A stretch of DNA of 64,000 nucleotides from Agrypnia vestita. Taxonomy: Eukaryota; Arthropoda; Insecta; Trichoptera; Phryganeidae. This document shows, piece after piece, positions 1-9,500 of the stretch. The translations under genes and the position numbers were made by a program. The notes beneath the pieces were generated by a model, which did not search any database, was not told the DNA's origin, and saw nothing but the letters and a program-made list of their open reading frames with translations. The first letter of the stretch is position 1; every line of letters starts with the position of its first letter. The stretch is taken from positions 124,001 to 188,000 of the forward strand of contig JADDOH010004264.1 of assembly GCA_016648135.1 (NCBI GenBank), written 5' to 3'.

Positions 1-1149
1 ATGGTTGAGTGATCTGCTAACATATCAAGTACGATTTAAATTAATTTTACGTAGACTATCAAAACTTCATTTATCTTTATGCTTTTGATCCAAACAAACT
101 AAAGTATTGGATAGATCATGGCTATTACACAATTTTTAAAAAATCAATTACTTTTTACAGACTCACATATTGTTGGTTTCGATCTATCATTCCTGAGAGA
201 TTTGGCTTTCACAACTGACAGAAGATTGAAAAAATATAATTTTCGTGCAATTCGTTCTCATTTACGCTTATCAAAAATATTTGAGAATTTGCAGAGTAAA
301 CTTTGGAAAGCTTTACAAAACAGGTCGGTAACATCTTTAAAAAATAGCAATTAAGAAACCAATAACCAATTATGCACTGTCTGATTTCATTTAGTAAGGC
401 AGTAATAAGCTTGTAGCGGAATTGAGGCGGCTTTGGTTACATAAAGGGTGACCGATTTTGAACATAGGCTTTCCAAAAAGGTACTTCTCAATGACATCCA
501 GCTCAGAAACCACACCACACATAACTCGGCAAAGATGTAACAATTATTCTTCCTACACTTGCGGGTTTTCACATCTCCAAAGGGGATAATTTTTCATATT
601 GGTGAATGAAATTTTGCTTTATCGCTGAATTGTGATGAATTAAGATTTTTGGATTTGCAGAGATTATATGCCCCTAGAAAAATATGACTCTACCTCATAC
701 CTTAATGATTTACAAGTTAACAGTGAGTTTCCAAATATACATGAACTTTTGTAGATGTATCATTCAGCATCCTTAGAAATATGTGTTATATTTGAATGAA
801 GGTAATCAATATCTATTTTACTTGGTATCTGGTATATATTATTTCTAAAATAACTTAAAACACCAATTAAATAATTGTGAAATTGAATAATTTAATACAA
901 CTACACCGCAGCATTTCGTTACCTTGGAACAAAGGAGCTTAGAAGAAGGAATGTTCAAAACTTGAAAGCTCAATATCTGAGATGGATGCAAATAATATTA
1001 GTTCTTACATTGAAGTTCCAAGGACACCATGGTGGCATATTCTGATAGTCACTATAGTTAATTACGTATATTCCTTTATCACAGTTATACCAATACACAA
1101 TATTTTGTTTACTTGAAAATGTTACATTTTACTTTGAAAGTAGCAATAC
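1..1149. other. Probable intron 2 of the HSD17B8-like gene, no exon seen
   Basis: This AT-rich stretch lies downstream of the exon 2 donor, so it should be intron of the minus-strand dehydrogenase gene. I read both strands for a third SDR exon (NAG and YxxxK motifs) and found none. A 78-codon plus-strand ORF (118-354) and a 61-codon minus-strand ORF (387-572) match no family I recognise; they may be decayed repeat. The remaining exons probably lie left of the window. Confidence 0.5.
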
Positions 1150-1287
1150 CTTGATCTCCCGCTGGTGGAGCTATGAAGGATTTGATGGTCTCTTCGGCAG
1201 CGGCTATATTCTTGTCTGCCGCTATAACTATGGCTCCCTCTCGCGACAACACCTGACATGTTGCTCGGCCAATACCTGAGCCAGCAC
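1150..1287 (-). CDS. HSD17B8: HSD17B8-like short-chain dehydrogenase, coding exon 2 (partial gene)
   Basis: This is the second coding exon of a short-chain dehydrogenase/reductase. Read on the minus strand it gives 45 complete codons plus two split codons. The first residues complete the Rossmann-fold cofactor motif TGxxxGIG (seen as TGAGSGIGRA across the junction). A beta strand follows (AIVIAAD) whose terminal Asp is typical of NAD-preferring SDRs, then a helix rich in Ala and Glu. The acceptor is TTTCATAG|GTG and the donor is CAAG|GTATTG. Both introns are phase 1, so 138 bases keep the frame. In animals HSD17B8 is a mitochondrial 3-hydroxyacyl dehydrogenase/17-beta-HSD that pairs with CBR4 in mitochondrial fatty acid synthesis. 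The assignment to HSD17B8 rather than another FabG-like SDR is inferred from the GAGSGIGRA and AAAEETI stretches. The catalytic Ser-Tyr-Lys part is not in the window. Confidence 0.88.
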
Positions 1288-1734
1288 CTATGAAATGTCG
1301 TAAAAAAATTGTTTTATGTAATATATAAATAAAATCTTCAATTTGCTGCGACCATTATTTCACAGTGGTTTGTTGGCTAATATGTGTGTACTAAGAATAA
1401 TATTTATAATATTTTTTCTCTATAAATATTGTGAATAATAATAAAAAATTAACACATAAAAACAAAGTTTTATTATGATTTATTTATATGCAAGGATTCG
1501 GTCGACTTTTTATTGTTCTTTTGTTTTCTTGTCTAAGAGATTCATTTGTATCACATTGATACTAAATTAAATTGAAGGTAATCAGGAAAATCATTTCTTC
1601 AAAATTTTTTAAATAGTATTAAGTATCACTGAAATTTTGACACAACCAACTTTTGTTTTGTAGCAATTTTAAATAAAGATATAAATTCTAAATCTTCCAT
1701 GATTTACATAATTTTAGAATAGTACCAGAGAGTA

Positions 1735-1925
1735 GGTATTTGCCCGAACATCTTTGTGCACATTTGGCAAAAAAAAAAAATTATAAGAATACATTTTCAT
1801 TGACGTCAATGTGCAAAATTTCAGCTCAATTGGATGACGGGAAGTGTGTTAATTCGCACTTCCAAGATTTTTCCACATTCAAGACCGGCGGTGAGGTGAA
1901 TATAAAGGATTTAAAAACACATTAA
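1735..1925 (+). repeat. Dispersed repeat R3, copy 1
   Basis: About 190 bases match copies near 24725-24935 (+) and 52075-52260 (-). All share a block that reads, on one strand, CCGTCATCCAAT then GAGCTGAAATTTTGCAC, followed on the other side by CACTTCCAAGA. The 61-codon ORF here is not conserved in the other copies, so I do not call it a gene. The class (SINE or LINE fragment) is unresolved. Confidence 0.6.
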
Positions 1926-1999
1926 CCTATATGGCTCACTATTTTTCAAATTAAATCTAATATCAGTATTAAATTTGGTTGTAAGAATTTATATGAGAT

Positions 2000-2200
2000 G
2001 TCCTTAGGTTTTCATGGCCGTTCAGAATCTTTTGTGTATAATTTTGTGGGATATTCTGCCGTGTATATGTGACCTCACTGGCTGTCGTTTCGGATCCCAT
2101 TGCAGGCTCCATCATCATGGGCCTGCAATGGGATCCGAAACGTCGGCCAGAGAGGTCACATATACATGGCAGAATATCCCAGAAAACTATACACAGAATA
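2000..2200. mobile_element. Palindromic Penelope-like element, copy 1
   Basis: The inverted arms (GGGATATTCTGCC, GTGACCTC, CGGATCCCATTGCAGG on one side and their complements on the other) meet around CATCATCATG near 2110-2120. The outer block TTAGGTTTTCATGGCCGTTCAGAATCTT recurs at 8.65, 19.95 and 51.85 kb. Similar flanks (atatgagatg at 1991, tatatgaggt at 2201) suggest an imperfect target duplication. Overlapping ORFs are only the two arms read through. Confidence 0.65.
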
Positions 2201-2207
2201 TATATGA

Positions 2208-2450
2208 GGTATAAAAACATAGGCAGCAATATCAAAAAAATTAAAAAATGTTTTGAATGCATACATCCGAGGATTACTAATTTAAAATGTACTGAATTCT
2301 AGATTTTATATATCTATCCCTTCTAAAATCATGTTTCCTATAGGCTATGTTTCCTATAATATTTCGAAATCAGTACATTATAAATTAGTAATCCTTGAAG
2401 ACAGCATTCAAATTTTTTGCTTTTATATCCTTCATAGTATAAATCAATGC
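2208..2450. repeat. Foldback MITE
   Basis: The left arm (GGTATAAAAAC, GTTTTGAATGC, GGATTACTAATTTA, TGTACTGA) is repeated in inverted order on the right (TCAGTACA, TAAATTAGTAATCC, GCATTCAAA, TTTATATCC), with AATCATGTTTCCTATA near the centre. A related one-sided copy is at 60610-60790 and a short one at 30305-30360. It has no coding capacity. Confidence 0.6.
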
Positions 2451-3231
2451 CTATCACAAAAAATTGCACTTTTATAAATAATTCTTTTATGTATTTTACT
2501 GATTTAATACAAATTAAAACCTTGTTTTTATTTATTATTAATAATACAAATTTTAATTAAATCTACACCTAAATCACATTGAGAAATATTATTTAAAAGC
2601 CCACTCTATATGCCTACCAATGTTAATTGAGATTTTGAAGACAATTTGCCAGGAAGAGCTTTATATACGTAAATGACAATTTGACACTATGGTCTCAAGG
2701 GGACAACAGTACCATAGAGGGATGTGTAATATAATAGAGGTAGTGGTATCAATACTCGGCCTGGTATCGATCCCACCATCAGTAGGTAAAGGTGAAAATA
2801 AAACAAAAGTAGAAGAGAGAGTATCTAAAAAGGTATCTATCCAAATTTTCTAATGCTCTATTTCTTTTCACAGATTTCTGTAAAAAAAATGATAGGGATT
2901 GTATAAAATTGTATAAAATTTTTCTATATTAAAATACCTACAGAACTGTGTACTATTTGAACTTACATAAGAATATGTCATCTTTGCAGGAAGTGAGATA
3001 TTTTTAGTTAAAAGAATTCAAGATGTTTGATGAACTAATAAATAATATTTTATTAAATATAACTATGTAAATTATTTTTTGTTATATCCAAGAGCTTGTA
3101 CTGCGGGCGGTTTTTTCCGGTTATGTTTGAAAAATGTGCGATAACTATGTTAACAAGATAGTTGATTAATTTTGAGTGATAAACAATGTTGTATATAAAA
3201 CTAAAAAAAAGTTTTAATCACATCACTTTAC

Positions 3232-3280
3232 CTGTAACGAACGCCAATTTGCCGGCAACTATTCCACTTGGACGCAGCAT
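3232..3280 (-). CDS. HSD17B8: HSD17B8-like short-chain dehydrogenase, coding exon 1 with start codon
   Basis: The first coding exon holds 16 codons plus one base, MLRPSGIVAGKLAFVTG when joined to exon 2. The ATG at 3280-3278 is the only Met before the SDR core. The strand-turn KLAFVTG is the canonical first beta strand and start of the TGxxxGIG dinucleotide loop, so the start fits the family: short leader, then beta-1. The donor is ACAG|GTAAAG. There is no clear mitochondrial presequence beyond the short leader. Upstream (above 3280) the sequence is AT-rich without an obvious TATA box, consistent with a housekeeping promoter but not proof of one. Confidence 0.88.
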
Positions 3281-4480
3281 TGTATATTAAAAAATTGAAT
3301 TTGTGCTAGAAGTTTTGAATAGACTGGAAGTCTTGAAGGTTAAGGTAAAATCAGATGAAAAGGATCAAAGTTCTTTATCGTTATTCAATATAACCTCTAA
3401 ATTGTTATCAAAATATCTCGTTATCTGTTGTTTGTTGACAGTGACAGAAAACGAACGGTGCAAAAAAATAAACTGTCATTTGTATTTGTAGTGTTACCAA
3501 GTTTTTGCAATATCTCCTTACTTGGGTGCCTCTCGTGAAATAATAAAAATGGATAGATTTTCTGTTTTCAAACAATAATATTCTACATTAAAAAGTTTCT
3601 TGAAATATTATAACAATTTGAAAGAAATTTTTTTGTGTTAGAAATGTCACAGGTGAACTGAAGAATAAAAATATCATTCCTATTCGAAAATCAGAAATAT
3701 TTAGTATGTATTTCAATTTGAAATGTCTAACTATTTTAAAAAATATAACTCTCATGTACATGTACAATATCTACATATATTTTGTGTTTTTTTTTTTATG
3801 ATAATGCAATCGTAGACGCGATAAAATGAAAAATATTTTCTTTCATTTTCCGTCACAAATTTACACTTGGTAATGCTGCCAATAGATGGCATTAATTCTA
3901 AAACAAAAACTTACTTAAAGATTTCATAGATGTCATGGCACATCGTATTTTTGGACATAAAGGTAACCACCACACATTGGTGTGAATTTATGCAGACGAA
4001 AAATAAAAACAGAGCTGGGCGGAACTATATTTACATAAATCCATAAAAAAATATATTATTTTTGTACTCTCTTAGACATCAGAGTTATTATCTTTCTTAT
4101 TGGTGCCTACAGAAATGTAAAATAATTACTCGTAAAAATATTCTTGTACATACCTACTAAATACATAGTATGTACCTAGTAGGTATGTAAAGAACTACAT
4201 ACATAGTTATAAGTATTGTTTTAAACCGTCAAAAAGGACCTACATGTTCGATTTTTTTTTTTCATTCTAAGCGGTATTTAAATCAAAACATATTCATATC
4301 TAATTCTCTTCTATAAAGATTTTTAGTATTATTTTTTTATAAAGTATGTTGCATTTTTTTTCTTTTAATTTTTATTATTTAATAATTCTCTAATGTCAAA
4401 ATTTTTGGTAAATCTGTTTAGTTATCTTTGATACAGAGAATTATATATATTTCGGCCGAGAGTTAATAAAGTTAAGTTAA
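3281..4480. other. AT-rich intergenic sequence, HSD17B8-like 5' flank
   Basis: This stretch contains the 5' UTR and promoter side of the dehydrogenase gene, followed by AT-rich sequence with homopolymer runs. I see no gene, terminal repeat or recognisable element. A palindromic patch GTACCTAGTAGGTA sits near 4160-4190. Confidence 0.5.
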
Positions 4481-4655
4481 AAGCGCCATCTAGCGTCTTG
4501 GTAGAGCTTGACCAACGTAAATTGGCGTGCGGCGACTTTGGAACTAAAACCCGCCCGCTCGCACCCGGTGGTAACCCCTCGCCCTGTCATTCAGTTCAAT
4601 CTCGTATTTGCGCGTGAGCTGGGACATCTTGATTTCCAATATACACTAAATTATT

Positions 4656-4811
4656 ATGTCCAAATCATCCAAAACAGTCCGGAATGGTGCAAGAACAATT
4701 GCCAATGAAGTATTAAAGTTTTGCGAAGCTGAAAAAGCAAATAATGGACCAATATTATCGTTTGACAGGACTCTAGATAGAGCGGCCGCCATTACTGGTT
4801 TGTTTCTTTAG
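4656..4811 (+). pseudogene. 51-codon transposase N-terminal-like ORF, copy 1
   Basis: The ORF begins MSKSSKTVRNGART and ends AAAITGLFL. The pattern (helix, KFCEAEK, NGPILSF, DRAAAITGL) resembles the helix-turn-helix start of insect IS630-like transposases, where a run like VQERVAAATGVS precedes the DDE domain. The second copy (11491-11646) has the same length, same stop and only scattered substitutions. The stop falls where the HTH would continue, so this is a truncated remnant or a spliced first exon; no acceptor partner is seen. The assignment rests on remembered family patterns. Confidence 0.5.
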
Positions 4812-4876
4812 TGTTTCCCAACCAAATTCTATTAAAGGCTCCGACACCGGTCACCGGACACTCTGTATATTATGTA

Positions 4877-5714
4877 TCTATAATATATTATGTATCTATA
4901 AAACTCAATGTCTGCCTGTCTATCTGTCTGTCTGTCTGTCTATCTGTCTGTTTGTTCTCTATACCTACAAATCCACACTGTTTGTCCGATTCGATTCAAA
5001 TTTTGCATACTTATGCTTTGGGACCCGGCGGGTAACATAGGCAACATTTCACCCCTATTCTCATACCCCTTCCCCTCCCCCTGACATATTTTCGATGCAA
5101 ATCTGTACCGTTTGACCGATCGAACTCAAAATTTGGAAACTTTTTCTTTAGGACTCAGCGGGTAGAGTCCATTCACTTTAGATGAGCCACTTGCATTAGT
5201 GTGAGTAATACCTTCTGTAACACGTAAATTGTGAAATTGTTTTATTTTTTAAAACCAACTTCAATAATATTTATATTTATTTTTTACGTTTTCATTTATT
5301 CAAAAAAAGAATTTTACGAGATTTTGTAAACGGACTGTTACTCACACTAATGCAAGTGGCTCATCTGGTTTGGCTCATACCGTTTGACCGATCGGACTCA
5401 AAATTTGGAAACTTATTCTTTAGTACTCAGCGGGTAACATAGGTGATATTTTCCCCCTATTTTCATACCCCTTCCCCTCCCTCTGACATATTTTCGATGC
5501 AAATCTGTAACGTTTGACCGATCGGACTCAAAATTTTGAAACTTATTCTTTTGGACTCGGCGAGTAACATAGGCGATATTTCTCCCCTATCTCATACCCC
5601 TTCCCCTCCCCCTGACATATTTTTGATGCAAATCTATACCGTTCGAATCAAACATTTGTTTCCCCCACAAATTTATTTTCAACTTAATCTTTAACCCCGG
5701 GTACGAACAGCTAG
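4877..5714 (+). mobile_element. Non-autonomous Helitron, family H2, copy 1
   Basis: It starts TCTATAATATATTATG after a host A and ends ACGAACAGCTAG before a host T, the A|TC...CTAG|T rule of Helitrons. The empty site in the sister element at 11.7 kb reads TTATGTA|TTGTGTAATAA and equals the two flanks joined, so both ends are exact and there is no target duplication. Inside is a CTGTCTGTCTG tract and roughly 120-165-base units built around GACCGATCGGACTCAAAATT and CCCCTTCCCCTCCCCCTGAC. A MITE interrupts it at 5181-5365. It has no coding sequence. Confidence 0.9.
5181..5365. mobile_element. 185-bp MITE nested in the Helitron
   Basis: It has perfect 28-bp terminal inverted repeats, GATGAGCCACTTGCATTAGT followed by GTGAGTAA at the left and the exact complement at 5338-5365. 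The core is AT-rich. It interrupts an H2 Helitron unit, so it is younger than the Helitron. The superfamily is not clear because the flanks do not show an obvious target duplication. Confidence 0.85.
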
Positions 5715-5785
5715 TTGTGTAATAAATTTACACCCTGGCAACTTCTATTTCGCGACAGGGACGCCCTCCCTCGCACGCCAATTTA

Positions 5786-6404
5786 TACTGGTCGCATTCT
5801 AGCGTTAGTCACGGAAACTATGACATTGTGATTATGTGTTTTGATTATACTTCCCCACTAACAATCCTTCTCTAAAATTTTACTTATTTAACGCAGTTTA
5901 TTGTATGGTAAAGTATTAAGAAAATATTTTTTTTTTAAGTACTAGGTATTTTAAAATATACGGGAATTTTAAACACAAATGAGAAGTTTTTCTGCCTTGT
6001 GGGTTACGCTTTGGGCTGGCGCATTGCGTATATTAGGTATATTGTGTAAGAATTATACATCTATTCAATTCTAAAACAATCACAACTCTAATATTCCTAC
6101 CACCATATCTCCCTGACAGCTTGTCAGTGTCAGCGTTCACGCAGACACTCGGTGTGAAAATTTTAGGATAAAAATAACACTCGTTCATCTATAAGAGATA
6201 CGGGAACAAATCCATATTCGTCCAATTGACGAAAATAGAGAGTAACATGTTTGAACATGATTATCTGGTATTAAAAGTTTACAATGCAAGCATACAATAC
6301 CCTTCAATAGTAAAACCTCAATTGCAACGGTAAAAGTTTCGTGTAAAAAGCTTAGCACACCTCGGATCGATGGAGCCTTTTGACGATTTATTTAGAACAA
6401 TTAA
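5786..6404. other. Unassigned AT-rich sequence
   Basis: About 620 bases between the nested element and a LINE fragment. I see no ORF, terminal repeat or recognisable family here. Confidence 0.5.
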
Positions 6405-6800
6405 ATCAAGGTCATCAGGAGCAAAACAAGAATCTATAAATCATGCATAAGACCAATAATGATGTACGGCGTTGAAGCAAGGGCAGACACAATCAGGGCT
6501 AAACAAACATTGAGGACTTCCGAGATGAAGACACTGAGGATGATAGTAAGCAAGATGCTGAAGAATCACGTGAGGAACACCAGAATAAGAAAGATATTTG
6601 AGGCAGAGGAGCAGACAGTGAAGGATGGACTGTTATGGTCATGTCCAGAGAATGGATAGCACCAGTCTTTATAGTGCGATATAAGGAAGTATATAAGGAA
6701 GTAAGTTCACGGAACACGCCCTTGCGGAAGACCTCCAAAAGATGGAAGGACAGCTGGGAATCCACCTCACCTTCTCTGGAGTAAAGATCACATAAATCTA
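6405..6800 (+). pseudogene. LINE reverse transcriptase C-terminal fragment
   Basis: The frame from 6405 reads KTRIYKSCIRPIMMYGVEA, the thumb-region motif (KxxIYxxxIRPxxxYGxE) of RTE/I-type LINE reverse transcriptases. RTSEMKTLRMI follows, then a frameshifted continuation with PLRKTSKRWKD. The catalytic FADD region is absent, so it is 5' truncated and dead. The opposite-strand 120-codon ORF over the same bases is a shadow. Confidence 0.8.
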
Positions 6801-6879
6801 TTAAAATAAATTTAGGGAAAGTTGGCGAATCGTTGGAATGAAAGCAAGTGAAAAAGTACAAGGAAAATAAATTAATGTC

Positions 6880-7856
6880 AAAGGAGTAGATGATTTAACG
6901 CGGCACAGGCCTGCCTGATGTTACGGCCGAAGTCCGATTGGTGTGGTGTCGCCGTGTCTGTACTTCGTCTGTACTCGAACCCTTTGTTCCCATATGTTTA
7001 CGTTGCAGGCTATGGCCCGGTTGTTTATGTTAATATGTTAATACGGCAAGGTTTGTTTATGTTAACACAATAAAAAAGGGTCCTTGCTGTCGGAGACAGG
7101 TAGGTACATGGCGTGAACTGGCTGGGTACCGCTACAGCAAGAAAAAGATATCAAGGTCCGTGCCTACATGGAGAAGTTTCATGATGTTGATGATACTATG
7201 TTTAACTTTATGGAATTTATATAGATCAAAACAAATAAGCCAGCGAAATTTTTTAGAAATCTGTCAATAAATAACAGAGAAAAATAATTTTAACCTTAGT
7301 GCGTTTTAGCGCGCGATGGTTGACCTCCAACTTGCTTGTGACGTCACGCGTCCGCGTAATTGGGCGCCGGGGCACGAGTCGCGATATACAAGGGTATGAT
7401 AGATGACGTCACGCGACTTCGCCGGACGGAACAAAATTGTTCACGCAAAACGCAAACTTATAATTCCATAACTTCGTTAGTTTTGAGATATCTTAATTTT
7501 ACTTTCATACTTTTGTTAATTTTTTATTAAATTTTCATTTTCATTAATTTAAAAAAAAAATAGGAAACTTATCCATTCAGCTTTCAGGGAAATTTTGGCC
7601 TGGGCCGGATGTCTAATTTGACTGAACTAAAAGTCGCCGAGTGTTGTGGCTGAACGTGCCACCTGCGCCCCGCGTCTAGACGTCACGGTAAAATGATATT
7701 TAAATGTGGAATGACAATCTTCCGCCTAACGTCAGTTCCAATTAACACAAACATAATGCAAATAGATTACAGACCACGAACAATGTGTTTGGTCAGTCAA
7801 CTTTAGGTATCAATTATACACAGAGTGTAACGAAGCAACACCACCTAGACACGAAG
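6880..7856. other. Unassigned region with two CRE palindromes
   Basis: There is no gene-like ORF. TGACGTCA, the consensus ATF/CREB site, occurs at 7339-7346 and again at 7404-7411 in a locally GC-richer stretch (GTCACGCGTCCGCG, GACGTCACGCGACTTCG). This may be a regulatory patch or part of an unrecognised repeat. Confidence 0.35.
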
Positions 7857-8008
7857 GCCCGGTTATAGGTATCAAGTTGGATTAAAGTAAAAGTTCGTTT
7901 AGAGCTCAGATTTTTACGGAAACAGGTTGTTTAGGTGGTGGAGAAAGCAAAAATCTATGCTTTAAACGAACTTTTTCTTTAATGCAACTTGATAACAACC
8001 GGGTCTAT
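7857..8008. repeat. Small foldback element
   Basis: The inverted arms CCCGGTTATAGGTATCAAGTTGGA and GCAACTTGATAACAACCGGG, with matching inner blocks AAGTTCGTTTA / TAAACGAACTTT and CAGATTTTT / AAAAATCT, enclose about 35 bases. No coding capacity and no second copy seen in this window. Confidence 0.6.
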
Positions 8009-8011
8009 GTC

Positions 8012-8590
8012 ATTCTCTTTTTTACTTCCTTTATATTAACTCGTGGCGTCTGCTTGCTTGCTTGCTTGCTTGCCGGCTTGCCGTCAACAAAAACTTTGGA
8101 TCGATTTTTGACCCTTTTCCCGTGATCCAATCGAGCTGAAACTTGGCAAGTAGACTCTTGGCGATGATCAAGAAGATCTATCAAATTTTCGTTAAAAAAT
8201 AAATAATTTTAGTATAATCTCGGATTTTTAGAAATCTTATTGGTTTTTTCAAATTGGAATCATTAGAAAAGTAGTTTGATTACGGCGGCCCGATAACGTC
8301 GCGGAATATTTTCTAAATTTGAATTACTCCGTCGGTATACATAATAGGTACTTCACTATAAATGTCGAAAATCTAAATCGACTGACAAATGTTTTAAGAA
8401 TTTAATCTTCAATGCATGAAGTGTCTTATCAAAGCTCAAAACATCTGACATTTAGAAATATATTATATTACTGTAAGTTTAGTGTTATATTATATGTTTT
8501 AATTCGTCTTTAATTGTTGTTATATTTTACGAAGAAAGGGAGTATAATAAAAACGTGGTTTTTATGGGTTAGTTTTTGTTGTAGTTAAAC
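8012..8590 (+). repeat. Dispersed repeat R2, copy 1
   Basis: It starts around TTATATTAACTCGTGGCGTCTGCTTG, with a (GCTT)n expansion, runs through GATCGATTTTTGACCC and CGTGATCCAATCGAGCTGAAAC, and ends GGTTTTTATGGGTTAG. Other copies are at about 31710-32320 (+), 39735-40085 (-) and 57705-58240 (+). It has no ORF. The constant 3' end suggests a retroposon tail. Confidence 0.7.
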
Positions 8591-8643
8591 TGTTCCTATA
8601 TTTTCGTGACGTACCTACCTACCTAGTGGTATTTGTAAATGTT

Positions 8644-8860
8644 AAGAATGTTCTTAGGTTTTCACGGCCACTCAGAATCTTCGAGTTTGTATTTTCTGGG
8701 GTATTATGCCGTGTTATTACGACCTTTCGGGCCAACGTTTCGGATCCCATTGCAGGGTCCATCGTCAGCCCTGATGATGGACTCTGCAATGGGATCCGAA
8801 ACTTCGGTCCGAAAGGTCGTAATAACACGGCATAATACCCCAGAAACCACAAACTTGAAG
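8644..8860. mobile_element. Palindromic Penelope-like element, copy 2, with 13-bp target duplication
   Basis: It is flanked by perfect 13-bp repeats, ATTTGTAAATGTT, at 8631-8643 and 8861-8873. The inner arms (GGGGTATTATGCCGTG, TTACGACCTTTCGG, TTTCGGATCCCATTGCAG) are inverted about a centre at 8768-8771. Each arm carries a hammerhead-like core pointing outwards: CTGACGA on the minus strand (8768-8762) and CTGATGA on the plus strand (8771-8777), each followed by a stem and GAAAC. Variable-length target duplications and hammerhead motifs are known from Penelope-like retroelements. No reverse transcriptase is present. Confidence 0.65.
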
Positions 8861-8873
8861 ATTTGTAAATGTT

Positions 8874-9290
8874 GATTTTTCTTTTGTTTAATAATATTGG
8901 CTTAATTTTCTTCTAACAATAGATACAGATGTCGCCGTTACTAATGAGATATCTATTTTTTATTAGAGTTATTTTAAGCAATTTTCTTTTTAAATGTATA
9001 CGACATTCTTCCGAATTATTAACATTTACGCTAGAAAACGCTTTTACTCCCTTTTAGAATAGTTTTTATATATTTGATTAATCGTGTCCTCCTAGTTATA
9101 AAATCCAGAATTGTGTTCTTGAATTTTTTTAGATATTCAGAATATGTTATCTCTTTATTTACTTATTACATTTAACACCGAGTTCCATAGGTACTTCTTA
9201 TAAAACACAAACTAAAAATTAAATAAACAAACTTTTCTAATTAATTGTATTTCAGATGTGTTGTTGTTTACAATACTTTGTACGATAATT
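8874..9290. other. AT-rich sequence without recognised features
   Basis: This sequence separates the Penelope-like palindrome from a SINE-like block. I see no ORF or terminal repeat in it. Confidence 0.5.
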
Positions 9291-9500
9291 CAGTGTGCGT
9301 CACGCTGTAATAATCTGCCGAAACGATTTCGCGGTCTGGTGTTCGAGTCCCGCCAGGGGCAGGATTCGCGAGTCCCCGCGGAATAACAAAAATAATAATG
9401 CGGGACACAATGGTCCATTATTGCGCCTCCATTGTGCCGAGATGAAAACTTAATTCGCATCCAAAAATATGGGAAGGTCTTTTAAGAAAGATTATTCCTT
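9291..9500 (+). repeat. tRNA-like SINE remnant
   Basis: A box-B-like block, GGTGTTCGAGTCCCGCC at about 9340-9355, lies about 40 bases after a weak box A. A hairpin-prone body follows (ACAATGGTCC...CCATTGTGCC). The cloverleaf is not intact, so this is a tRNA-derived SINE head rather than a functional tRNA gene. Confidence 0.45.

Larger units (their letters stand above)
1288..3231 (-). other. Intron 1 of the HSD17B8-like gene
   Basis: This 1944-base intron lies between a GT donor at 3231-3230 and an AG acceptor at 1289-1288 (minus strand), phase 1. It carries repeats: a dispersed-repeat copy near 1735-1925, a Penelope-like palindrome at about 2000-2200, and a small foldback at about 2208-2450. 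From 2460 to 3230 I see only AT-rich sequence. Confidence 0.8.
4518..5785 (+). mobile_element. TA-flanked IS630/mariner-like element, copy 1, split by a Helitron
   Basis: The ends are inverted: AATTGGCGTGCG at the left and CGCACGCCAATT at the right, each bordered by TA, the duplication expected of Tc1/mariner/IS630 elements. Without the Helitron at 4877-5714 it is about 430 bases, matching the uninterrupted copy at 11357-11779. It contains a 51-codon ORF resembling the N-terminal end of a transposase. The TA ends and the ORF together support the class; no DDE catalytic domain is present, so it is non-autonomous. Confidence 0.65.

Noticed and set aside
2014..2302. ORFs of 66-97 codons on both strands
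   Set aside because: They read through the two arms of a palindrome, which is why both strands give similar proteins.
6499..6861. 120-codon minus-strand ORF, serine-rich
   Set aside because: It is the antisense shadow of a LINE reverse transcriptase fragment read on the plus strand.
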